A stretch of DNA of 56,664 nucleotides from Parachlorella kessleri (Eukaryota; Chlorophyta; Trebouxiophyceae; Chlorellales; Chlorellaceae). This document shows, piece by piece, positions 48,001 to 56,664 of this stretch. A program made the position numbers and the translations under genes. The stretch is taken from NCBI GenBank assembly GCA_001598975.1, contig BBXU01000415.1, positions 1 to 56,664 on the forward strand, in the 5' to 3' direction. The notes beneath the pieces were generated by a model that was not told where the DNA came from, did not search any database, and saw nothing but the letters and a program-made list of their open reading frames with translations. Each line of letters begins with the position of its first letter. The first letter of the stretch is position 1.

Positions 48001-49300
48001 ATGCTATTGAGGCAGCCCACGTGGTGTCTATACCCTCTCCTGGGTCTGGTTTTTATGGATGGGGTATGGGTCCGGTTTGGGTTCCTGTTCCTGGGTTCAT
48101 GCCTGAGGTTGTGGGGGTTCCATGCATGACAAGCTGGCGGGGACCTTGCTGGCGGCTTCTTAACAGGTGCATCGGGCGTGTTTTGCCGCTGTTATCTTCT
48201 TTCCCCGGCTGCAACAGTGACTTATGCCTGGCCCATCCCCGCAGGCCACCACCGTGTGGTTCACCCCGCTGGTGATCCAGCTGGCATGCCTGTCTCTGGG
48301 CGTGGCGTGGGGCCTGCTGAGCGGCGGCGCCTACTATTTGCTGCGCCCCGCCGGGCTGGAGGTTAACCATAAGGTCAACTCCGCCGTGCTGGGCACGCTT
48401 TCGGGGGTGGCCGCCATGACCGTGCTCTTCTTCCTGGGTGGCGTGCTGCTGTCAGGTGAGAGAGGCGGGGTGCTGACTCTTGCTGAGCTGACTGGCTGCG
48501 GTTGTGCTTGTGTAGATAGTGTGGTGGGGGCGGTTGGCGGGTGATTTGCAGCGAGCGGAGGCCTGCTCTGAGTAAGCGGCAGCCTGGAAGGAGGCAACGC
48601 TTGTGTCCTCTGACCACCAGCGGGGTGTTGAGCCAGTGTTCTGCCAAGCTGTGCAATTTGCCGGTTTGACGGAGTTGAGCACCATGGAGAGCTACCAAGT
48701 CGCGTGCTGGGTTCATGGTGCAATGTGTGCTTGCTCCTTGCAGTGCTGGACGCATGCTTCGTGTGCTGGGCAATCGACCGTGACAGCCAGACGGTGTCGC
48801 AGCCTCAAGTATATGAGGTCTTCATGACTGTAAGCCGGGCGTTGGTCTGATAGTGCAGCGTCCTTTCATGACTCTCCCCTGTTTCTGGAGTGGGAGTGCG
48901 GTCAGTGAGGCCTGCTACAACACATGCCTCAAGCTGTGGGGCAGGAATAGGTGGTGTCACCCTTGAAAACGCATATGTTTGTATTGTACTTTAGAATCAG
49001 CCAGGCAGTACGGAGGGTGTATGACTGCTTGCGAAGGTTGTGCAGGTAGGTCTCTCCGTAAGTGCTTGCAAGCGCTGGTATGCTCTCGGACACTGATGGG
49101 ATTGTCAAGATGTGGAAAGGCCTCGTTCACCTTCCCCTCCTGCGCAGGTGCCTTTGAAGACGCCCCAGGGCGCGGTCGTGCAGCAGCCCGGGGGCGACCT
49201 TGCGTACGGTGCAGAGCAGGAGCCCCTCAATGCCGCGCCCTTGCACCGCCCGGGCCAGGCGTACCAGCCACCCGTCATACACCAGGGGCCGCTGGTCTAG
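45041..49300 (+). CDS. Choline-transporter-like protein (SLC44/CTL family)
   Basis: Eleven exons, 45041-45177, 45413-45503, 45757-45915, 46165-46414, 46588-46804, 47035-47184, 47453-47595, 47866-47912, 48245-48455, 48744-48829 and 49148-49300, give 547 aa in phase. A cytosolic N-terminus precedes helix 1 (AWAFAFVLFWVASVVAGVY). A hydrophilic loop leads to about nine further hydrophobic segments, including GTWLLVSVLGSLLVGIAFL, VAVPLAVGLSLLFAG and GVAAMTVLFFLGGVLL. Family signatures include LGPSFGSLCLSSLVLTITE, RNFLNTF and DACFVCWAIDRDS near the end. Known: animal CTL proteins move choline or related amines; the plant CTL1 member works at the trans-Golgi and plasma membrane and influences sieve-plate and cell-wall traffic. 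The substrate cannot be told from sequence. The Pro/Gln-rich tail is unassigned. Confidence 0.9.
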
Positions 49301-50111
49301 CAAGGCCTGGCTGGTGCGCAGGCGTGCTCGTACCTGTGCATGGGAAGTGGCCTCGGACCCTGCCTGGCAGCGGCTGCCCTGTCCACCCAGCAGACAGCGG
49401 TGGCGTAGCAGCACTATGGTGAAACCATGTTGAGTTTGGTAGCCCTATTGGAGGGGCTGCTGAAGCTCCAGCATGTGTGTATCCATTTGATATTCAATTC
49501 AAATGTATGCAACAGCACCTGTCGGAGCGTGGTTTCCTTCCAGTTGTAGCCTGTGCTTCCGCCGTCTGTGGTAAGTGGACTAAGAGGTGTGCCTGCTCCT
49601 GAATAACACCGCCCTTTGCGTTGGCCTTTTTAATGCACCCTATCTCATTTTGTTCCGCCACTCCTTGCTTTTTGGCGCCTCCCAAAACAGAGTGTAGGCG
49701 CAGTCATGGCTTGCACGGGTCAGCCAGCACATCGTTTGTCCATTTCGCAGTTGGACATGAGCTTGCAAGCTTTGGTGCAGTCAGTGCTGAGACAACATTG
49801 ATTGTGACGTGTCGCAGCTCCCTGTGTGAATTCTGGTGCGCATTGCAGCGAGGAGGCTTTGAGAAAAGTGTTTCTGTTAACATGGGCGTGCATGCGGCAG
49901 TGGCATATAGAGATACTGCTGCACAAACTGGGCCTGCTCACTGACGCAGCTGGCACCCGCCACAGTGCTGTGTGACCCCTTCCTGTCACGTGCACTTTTA
50001 TCTAAAGCTGGGCAGTGTTACGCACAGAGACACGCCAGACCTCTGTCTTTCTACCAGCAAGGTGCTAGGAACATGAAGCATCATTCTGCACCTTAAGGTA
50101 TCATAGAGAGA
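49301..50111. other. Spacer between SLC44-like and DUF4258-like genes
   Basis: 811 bases holding the SLC44-like 3' UTR and promoter of the next gene. An R2 copy lies at 49932-50006. ORFs here show no domain and overlap the repeat. Confidence 0.45.
49932..50006 (+). repeat. Dispersed repeat R2, second copy
   Basis: Same orientation as the copy at 40485-40560. Shares GGCACCCGCCACA, TGCTGT, TGACCC and TTCCTGTCACGTGCA. The minus-strand translations of both copies begin alike (MHVTG), which explains their similar ORFs. Confidence 0.75.
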
Positions 50112-51246
50112 ATGATGACCTTTGACGCCGTCATTTCAATGGAAGCAATGGCAGGTAGGAAGTTGGGGAGTCCGCAGGTGTCGAAGTTGAGCCTGCGCCC
50201 AGCAGCCGAAGGAAAGCAGGCACCACTTGGAGAGCAACTGTTTCTGGCTCCTGAGTGTCTAAGCATGTTCTCGTGAAAAGGTGTACGTTGGCTACTTATT
50301 GTCTCGTGCCCTGGCTGCATGCCACCAGAGTACTTACTGTTAAACAGTTTCCAGCAACCATCTGTACACTCTGAAGGGCCTAGCCTGCCTGCGCTGAAGT
50401 ATTATGTTTCAGCAAACCATACTAACACAGCAACATACTTACCGTCTCTCCCCAGCCTGTGCCAAGGGTGGGTCACCGTCACATGGCAAGAGACTACGGA
50501 GGAAGACTGTCAGCCCAGAGGTAGAGAAGGCTATAAAGAGACGGCTGCTCAGAAAGGAGCTAGCATACTCGCACCACGCTCGTCAGCGCCTAGACCACAG
50601 GTCTGCTGATCCTGTAGGTTGGCTAGGTAGCATGCGCTGTGCACACCACTTGGCTCCAGCCCTCGGCTGAGGGCAAGTCCTGGCCTCATACACGCACACC
50701 CCATCTTTCATCGGTTTGGACTGTAACCGCTCCTTCCCTAGCCTGCAGACTTGTAACTGAGGAGGCCATCCTGGACGTGTTGCGCAACGTCGTGATCCTC
50801 CAAGACCTGTCAAAGTTCGGGTGCGCTGCATCAGAAGCCCAGTAGCTCCCCTATGAGATGTGCATCCCTCTCTGCAGCGCGGCTGCAGTAACCAGAGAGA
50901 CTTGCAGCTGGGCCGCACCCTCGCCATGACCCCGCTCCCTTCAGTAGGGGTGGCAGGTAGTGCGAACAGAGAGGAGATAGGGTTGAATTGTACTGGTTGT
51001 GCCATGTTCTGCAGGGGTGGGCGGTCGCCTCAGTTTGTGCTGGAGAAGAGGGCCGGCCCCAGCGTGCTGCGGGTGGTGTTTGCTCAAGCACCCGAGAAGA
51101 CCGTGGTGGTCACTGTAGTTGAGAAAGGCCAGCCCCAACAGAGTGCTAGCCAGCAGCAGGGCAGCAGCGACACGCAGCAGCAGTGGTACCAGAGCGAGGG
51201 TGACGCCACAAGTCCTGGTGCTACACTTGTCACGCCCAGTGAATAA
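50112..51246 (+). CDS. Small DUF4258-like protein
   Basis: Four exons, 50112-50154, 50456-50600, 50749-50814 and 51015-51246, give 161 aa in phase. The start MMTFDAVISMEAMA was chosen because its donor (GCAG|GTAGGA) matches the phase of exon 2. A basic segment (HGKRLRRKTVSPEVEKAIKR) leads to YSHHARQRL (52-60), LVTEEAILDVLRN, QFVLEKRAGPSVLRVVFA and KTVVVTVVE. This order (His-Ala-Arg helix, acidic helix, two closing strands) is that of DUF4258, a small mostly bacterial family. The tail is Gln/Ser-rich. Known: DUF4258 proteins have no settled role and some sit near toxin-antitoxin-like genes; nothing here shows toxicity. TGTAA at 51316-51320 suits its poly(A) signal. Intron 3 carries an R1 repeat. 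The family call is from memory of the motif pattern. Confidence 0.6.
50942..51004 (+). repeat. Dispersed repeat R1, copy in DUF4258-like gene intron
   Basis: Contains GGTGGCAGGTAGTGCGAAC exactly, in the last third of intron 3 and sense to the gene. The copy ends close to the intron acceptor. Confidence 0.7.
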
Positions 51247-51957
51247 AACAGGTAGGAACAAGACCGTGCGGCCCTGAGTATAGTTGAGGAGCCACCTGGC
51301 ACCTGGCAACCAGCCTGTAACCTCGATTAGCACTGTGGCCAGGTTGCGTCAAGGTGTGAACCAGCAATACTACAGCGGTCGTCCTGTTACTTAGAGAGCG
51401 CCAACCAGACACATCTCTCGCAGGACACCTATACAGCGCAGCTAGAATCAAATCGTTCCAGCCAGTTTACCTTGCTCCAAAAATACCAGCATGCAAATTA
51501 AGGAACACGCAATCCTGAATGGCATCCTGAAGCGATCAAGAGCACCCAATACACAAGCAAGGACTGAAGGCACTGGCAAGGACTAGTAGTGCATGCATTC
51601 CAGCCTGGGTAAGCCCAAAGCATTGGTTCTTCAACAGCGGACACGCGTCCGACAGTTGTAGACAAGGGAAAAGCGCAGTGTGGGAACCAAGACGAGCCAC
51701 GCAACGTGGGCATTACCAAAGAGTATCACGAACAATAAAGCACGCAGACTGGGGCCTCCCTATGCCAAGAAAGGGGAGTAAGATCAAGAGGGGCCAGAGT
51801 GCGTCCTGAGCTGCTGACCAACTAGATACTGGGGAACATGAAGAGAAGGGGAAAGAGCCTGACCAGGCCTGCTGACAGGCACCATGGCCAGGACAAACCC
51901 AGTACCGGATGCCGAAACAGTAATGCGGACCTGACAGATATATCTTGGCTTGTACTT
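51247..51957. other. Convergent 3' region, DUF4258-like / GATA genes
   Basis: About 710 bases with no coding exon seen. TGTAA at 51316-51320 serves the plus-strand gene. No equivalent was seen for the minus-strand gene. Confidence 0.4.
51316..51320 (+). terminator. TGTAA poly(A)-type signal of DUF4258-like gene
   Basis: TGTAA about 70 bases after the TAA stop at 51244-51246. Confidence 0.4.
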
Positions 51958-54900
51958 TCATTGTGATGAGGTGCAGGGTCCCTCCCGCGTCCTGCTGTCA
52001 CAGGGCATCCCTTCCAACAAATGCCTTGCTTGCCAGCTGAATCACGCGTCGTGTCACTGTCATGCTTGGCATCTGCCGAACTCACCATTCACCTGCCACC
52101 ATTCACGCGGTGGTGCAGCGCAGCAAGCAGGCGCAGGGCGGCATCGGCATCGGCGCCAAAGTGCAGCTGGTGCCCCTCCGGCTGTCCTCCTGCCTGCTGC
52201 GCCTGCTGCTGCTGCAGCTGGCGCTGGTCTTGCGGCAGCAGCGGCTGCTGTGGCTGGGGCCCTGCGCTTGCGCTAGGAGCAGGCCCCCTTGCCGGCTGCT
52301 GCTGCTGCTCTCGGGACAGAGGGCGGGGCAGGAGCTGCTGCTGCGGCGGCTGCGGGGCGCTGCCCTGCTGCTGCTGCTGCTGGCCCTGCAGCCCCACCGG
52401 CGACGGCTGCCGCTGCTGGTTGCCTGCGGCGCCCTGGCCTGCCACCGCACCCCCCGGCCTCGCCTCGGGGCCCCTCGCTCCAGTCGGCCCCTGCCCCGCA
52501 CCCCCCCTGCCCTCCTCGGCTCCCTCGCCACCCGGACCGTTATCAAAGCCGGGGAAGCTGCCGATGGCCGGCGAGGGTGCCGCGAAGGGCATCGGACCCG
52601 GCATGCGATCCAGCTGCCTGCCGTGCTCCGCCGTCCTGTCTGGCACCTTGGTGATGGCGGGGACCGGGCCGGCATGGCTGTGGTGGGCCGGCGCCGCAAA
52701 CATGCGCACCAACTCAGGGTGGTGCGCCAGCGGCAGGGCGGTGGGCGCTGTGCCGTGCGTGGGCGGCTTGTCGTGCGACCAGGGGACCTGCTGCTGCTGC
52801 TGCTGCTGCGGGGCCTGGTGTTGGTGGTGGTTGTGGCCTGGCTGCGCCTGGCCTGCCGCTTGCGAGCTGTGCCTGCCACCGGCGCCGCCGCCGCCTGGCC
52901 CAGCCGCTGCTAGGCTCTCAGCGACCAGGGCCACCAGGCGCTGGACCTCTTGCTGCTGCCCGCCGCCGCCCGACTGGCCAGCCTCGCCGCGGCCCAGCTG
53001 CTGTGCCAGGTGCTGCAGGGCAGTGATGGCAGCAACCTGCTGCTGGGGCGCTGGCGGCGGCGACTGTCGCTGTGGGGGCTGTGCCGGGGGCTGTACCGCG
53101 GCAGCTTCCTGCCCCGCACCAGCGGGTGCCCCGGGGAACTGGAAGGGCGGGGGCGGACCCCGGCCAGGCGGCACCGCGGCACCGAATGGGTGGTGTGTGG
53201 GAGGCGCAGGGTGGGGCAGCACCCTCGGCTGCACTGCCGCCTCCGGCAGTGGCGGCGGCTGGCGCATGCCCAGCTTGCGCGCCGCCAGCACGCGCATCAG
53301 CCCTGCATGGAAGGTTGCGCGCAACGACACGCTGCTTGGCGGGCCCGAGCAACAACACAGCTTCGTGTGACCTGCCATTCAATGTGCCTCCCGCATTGAT
53401 ATGGTCTCTCGGCAAACCAATCTCCAAACCAGCACCCAGCGGGAACCAGCAACACTGGCAGCCTTGCCAGACAGCCACAACCCGGCAAAGGAACACAGCC
53501 TCGTGCAATTCACGCCCCCCCCCCCTCCCCCCCGGTCAGCCAACCTCCCACCTTGGAATGCCATGGCATGGTCTGGGGTGGGCAGCAGCAGCCACCAGCC
53601 ATCCCTGCTGTCCCACACCGCGGCGTTGAGGTACTGATCATACTCCAACCGTGGCTCCACCTCGGCTGTCTGGTAGGTGGCCAGCCGACCCCCTCCAGCA
53701 TCCAGCACTGCAATGCTGGACTGCGTGATGCTGCTGCCAGGGTCCCTGCAAGCCACAGCGCCCCTGTTTGCAACGCATCGCGGTACATGTGAGCTGCACG
53801 CTCTGCTCGCGGGCGAACCAGCAAGGCTCACAACGGGGCTTCCAAGAAGCTTTGTGCACCAGCTGACATAAGCACGGCATGCAGTTACGCTGGGCAACAG
53901 CCAGCACTGCTGAGAGGTGGACGCGCAAGGGAGCCTCCCAATCCCTCCCAAACCCAGCAGGCAAGCCTGCAGCGGTCACCAGGCATGCCATCCCACGCAC
54001 CCAGGAGTGTGCAGAGTGATTGTCACATCATGGATGGCTCGTGGCTCAATGCTGCCGTCAGGCAACTGCCCCCGAAACGCAAACTGGCAGCCTGGTATGT
54101 GCGGCTCCGCCTGCTGCTGCCGGTCCTGCATAGTGTCAACAAGTACATTCCCACCATAGGTTGGCAGGTCTCCCAACAACCGAACCATTCCTGAGACGCA
54201 CAATGTCTTGGTTCAAGCCAAGATCATGGCCACTGCACATCAATTGACACTCCTACTGCCAACCTCCCAAGTCACAACCAGTGCTTTGATGCAGCAGGGC
54301 GCCGCAGGGCAGAAACCTGCAGCAAAGCCACGCTAGGACGGCTTGTGCAAGGCAGCAGGTGGGTGCACCGCCCACCCACTTACCAGGGGTCGGCCCTCCG
54401 CCTGGCTGCCAGCTGCTGCTGCCGCGGCTAGGACCTTGGCCAGAGCAGGGAACAGCGAGGCAGCTGCAGAGTCGCCCATGCCGGCCCCCAGCAACTCTCC
54501 CGACGCGGACGCGGCCAGGTCCCGCGCAAAGTGCTGCTGCTGCTGCGGGTACGCCTGCTCCGTTCTCGGCCGCTTGTGCTGGTTCTGCCAGCCGAGCCCG
54601 GGCAGCAGGCCCTGCAAGCACAGCACACATAGCGGGGTCATGCAAGCAGCTCTGCACCCCGGAGACTAATGCGTGGATGCAGGCAACCAAGATGTTAGAC
54701 AAACACCCTATGATGCCATGGGCAGCTCCCATTCCATCAAGCCACGCAGCTTAAAAACAAAGAGCCTCCCTGGCAGCCAGGTCCCCATGGGTAAGGGCAA
54801 ATGCCTTCATGCCCCGTTCCCGCTTTCCCTCATCGCACCGCAAGTAAGTCCTCGGGTATCATATCGCTGCCCCATGCGCCAAGGCCGGGTGCGCCAGGGC

Positions 54901-56198
54901 CCCCCCTCCCCCGCTGCGTGCGGTCCTTGCACTGCTGACGGTACAGCTTCACGCCGCAAGCGTTGCACAGCGTCCCACGGCCTGCAGCTCACCATGGCAC
55001 CCTTGGAACTGATGCCCAGCTGCACATACGCCCCACAGGGGCTCAGCTCCCTTCATCACATCCTCCTCCTGCCAGGCAGCAATGACTGGGCTGCAAACAC
55101 CATCGCGGCGGGCGGCAACCTCGCTCAACACCTCACTAACCAAGCTGGCACGCAGACCTTGCCCAGAGGCGTTCAACGAAATACAGCACCCAGCTGCAGG
55201 GAGAGATTGCCCTCCCCCCCCCCCCACCCACACACACGACCACCACCACCACCACACACACACTGAATGGTGCCAAGAGCAGACGGCCAGAGCCTGCAAT
55301 GGACCTGACACCCTGGCAGCCCCATGCATGCCCTCATCCCTCACCATGCACAGGGTGTGTGCGCCACATGGGTGTGTCTGTAGACCCGCACTCGATGCAC
55401 CTCTGCACAACAGCAAGCCAGGAGTGAGAGCAGTCCAGGAGTGAGAGCAGTCAACGTCCAGCAGCGACACACGTAGCAAAAGCATTGCCGCGACACACAG
55501 ACTCACCCAGACAAGTAGCGCGCCCTGAGCCAGCATATCAAGCAACCCTAGAGCTCCGTGACGCTTTCCATCCCACACATTTTTAAGTGGCCTTTCCAAG
55601 GCCTACAGCGCACCAGCACAGGGCAGCTAGCACCACACAGCCAGCCTACACTTGCCTTGGCCGGGGGCCCAGACCGCGGCCTATTGTTTGGGCCAGGGGG
55701 TAGTGCTTGGGCATCTGTTCTCCACCCAGGGGGACCTGATGCGTCTTCCGGCTGAGCTTCTGACTGCAGGCCCTGAGCACTCGTCCCGTCGGCAGCCTGC
55801 TGGGGGTCGGTACGACTGTCCTGGTGGAGGGTGTTGCGCGTCCCTGGCTCTAGCTGCTGCCCAGGCCAACGCTGGGCGTGGTGCTGGGCTTGAGGGTCGG
55901 CCTGTTTGTGCTCTTCCTGCTGCTCTTCCTCTCTGTCACCTGGAGTGTTGCCAGAGCCCTCCTTGGTGGCACCCCCAGACAGGGTAGCCGACGGTTCTGG
56001 CCGGACTTCCGTGCTGCGCTGCGCCGCTTGTAAGCCCGTCTCCTGCCCACCGGACAATTGCTGGGTGGCATTCGCAGCAGCACCTGCTTCAATGGCTGCA
56101 CTAGCCAGGGGGTCACCTTTTTCTGACAGGCCTTCAACCGCCTCCACTGTGCTATCCCTATCTGCGCCAGGGGCCACACCTGACGAAGTTGTGGGCAT
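51958..56198 (-). CDS. GATA-type zinc-finger protein with long unassigned C-terminal region
   Basis: Exons 56198-55656, 55402-55345, 54981-54839, 54611 to about 54380, 54190-54001, 53745-53552, 53302-52093 and 51991-51958 give about 867 aa. Residues 1-181 are low-complexity (Gln, Glu, Gly, Ala). A single zinc finger follows, split over two exons: CIECGSTDTPMWRTHPVHG joined to RGTLCNACGVKLYRQQ, spacing C-x2-C-x19-C-x2-C. A basic HKRPRTEQ follows. A globular-looking stretch (LPTYGGNVLVDTMQ, GCQFAFRGQLPDGSIEP, DVTITLHTPG, LNAAVWDSRDGWWLLLPTPDHAMAFQ) is not recognised. A 400-residue Gln/Pro/Gly-rich part with poly-Gln ends the protein. Known: GATA fingers bind GATA-containing DNA and recruit chromatin factors. 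The exon 4 donor is ambiguous (54384 or 54380; only the latter keeps phase). The first intron uses a GC donor. Confidence 0.75.
52786..52812 (-). repeat. CAG-type run coding poly-Gln
   Basis: Tandem CTG on the plus strand, read as poly-Gln (about eight residues) in the GATA protein. Confidence 0.7.
55209..55262. repeat. Low-complexity C / CA / ACC tract in GATA gene intron 2
   Basis: A poly-C run followed by CA dinucleotides, then ACC and AC repeats. It lies in the intron that splits the zinc finger. Confidence 0.8.
55403..55655 (-). other. GC-AG intron 1 of GATA gene
   Basis: Donor GGCCAAG|GCAAGTG, acceptor TTGTGCAG|AGGTGC, phase 0. The adjacent GT (GGCAA|GTGTAG) would leave phase 1 and shift the zinc finger out of frame. 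Confidence 0.72.
55418..55451. repeat. Perfect 17-base tandem duplication
   Basis: The unit CCAGGAGTGAGAGCAGT occurs twice, head to tail, in intron 1 of the GATA gene just upstream of the acceptor. Confidence 0.85.
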
Positions 56199-56525
56199 AT
56201 CAGATGACGTCCCCGTCCCCCGTCATGTGCCAAAGTACCGTTGTCTCCAGTCGGATCGGAGGCAGGGACAAGCGGGCCCGCGGTCACAAGATGAAGACCG
56301 GACGCAGACCGGACACAAAACTGTGTATTCCTAGCTGGACAGCGTGACAAGGCGGTGACCGGGGGGTCGGGGGGCGTGTGCCAGATCCGATCCCCGCAGA
56401 TCCACGGATTATGTATGTAGGGGCGGTACTGCGCCTGGTGTCACTTGCCCCCCTCAGTTGCTCGTGGATTCCACTGCCAGCCTGCCTTGGTTGGCACTGA
56501 ATGGCACTATTGGCTGGATTTGCAG
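56199..56525. other. Upstream region of GATA gene
   Basis: Contains the GATA 5' UTR and promoter and, at its right end, an intron acceptor (GGATTTGCAG) for a plus-strand exon. Confidence 0.35.
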
Positions 56526-56664
56526 ACGCTGCCAACTCCACCCTGACGGCTTCTACCTACCAGTCACTGCCAGGAGCTACTGGGGCCTGATCCTGGCTGT
56601 CACCATCAAGGACAGCCCAGACTGCGCTGCCAAGGGCTGGGCCTGGTGCAAGGACCGCATAGTC
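56526..56664 (+). CDS. Partial exon running off the right edge
   Basis: After the acceptor GGATTTGCAG one plus-strand frame stays open to the window end while the other two stop. It reads RCQLHPDGFYLPVTARSYWG followed by LILAVTIKDSPDC and KGWAWCKDRIV. The Cys and Trp content suggests an extracellular or disulphide-bonded protein. No family was recognised and neither end is in the window. Confidence 0.4.

Noticed and set aside
52021..53370. Very long plus-strand ORF (449 codons) across 52021-53370
   Set aside because: It is the antisense shadow of the Gln/Pro-rich exon of the GATA gene. Its translation is Cys/Trp/Gly-rich in a way expected from reversed CAG/CCN codons, and the minus-strand exon joins its neighbours in phase.

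Overview
This is nuclear DNA of a photosynthetic eukaryote, most likely a trebouxiophyte-type green alga; the lineage is inferred and no species is named. The evidence is: dense short spliceosomal introns; two genes with plastid-type N-termini (uroporphyrinogen decarboxylase and a RETICULATA/DUF3411 protein); a plant-type BRO1 protein with a C-terminal membrane segment; Raf-like TKL kinase and PAN-domain secreted proteins of the kind expanded in these algae; and TGTAA poly(A)-type signals downstream of several genes. No bacterial operon, rRNA, tRNA or CRISPR array was recognised.

Layout, left to right: a receptor-like kinase truncated at the left edge (+, 88-5088); a Yae1-family protein (-, 5644-6342); an orphan coding exon (-, ~6660-6885); a RETICULATA-like plastid membrane protein (-, 7216-9318); a Mn-type CDF metal transporter (+, 9705-12198); a BRO1 protein (-, 12697-16163); ALKBH8 (-, 16744-20870); a WBP2-like GRAM protein (+, 21048-22284); a secreted PAN-domain protein (-, 22829-24139); exportin-2/CSE1 (+, 24552-33736); the histone chaperone HIRA (-, 34587-40292); uroporphyrinogen decarboxylase (-, 41274-44751); a choline-transporter-like SLC44 protein (+, 45041-49300); a small DUF4258-like protein (+, 50112-51246); a GATA zinc-finger protein (-, 51958-56198); and an open exon running off the right edge.

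Most genes were rebuilt exon by exon, using reading-phase continuity across each junction as the test. Complete models come out at plausible lengths (CSE1 973 aa, HIRA 1057 aa, ALKBH8 838 aa, UROD 388 aa). The genes are mostly housekeeping and unrelated in pathway. They form divergent pairs with short shared promoters (ALKBH8/WBP2 177 bp, UROD/SLC44 289 bp, RETICULATA/CDF 386 bp, PAN/CSE1 412 bp) and convergent pairs with shared 3' regions.

The main unusual signals are five introns that work in frame only, or best, with a GC donor instead of GT; a short dispersed repeat (R1) found in sense orientation in introns of three genes; a second short repeat (R2); an intron-containing DUF4258-like gene; a kinase with DFN in place of DFG; and a GATA protein with a long C-terminal part that I cannot assign.
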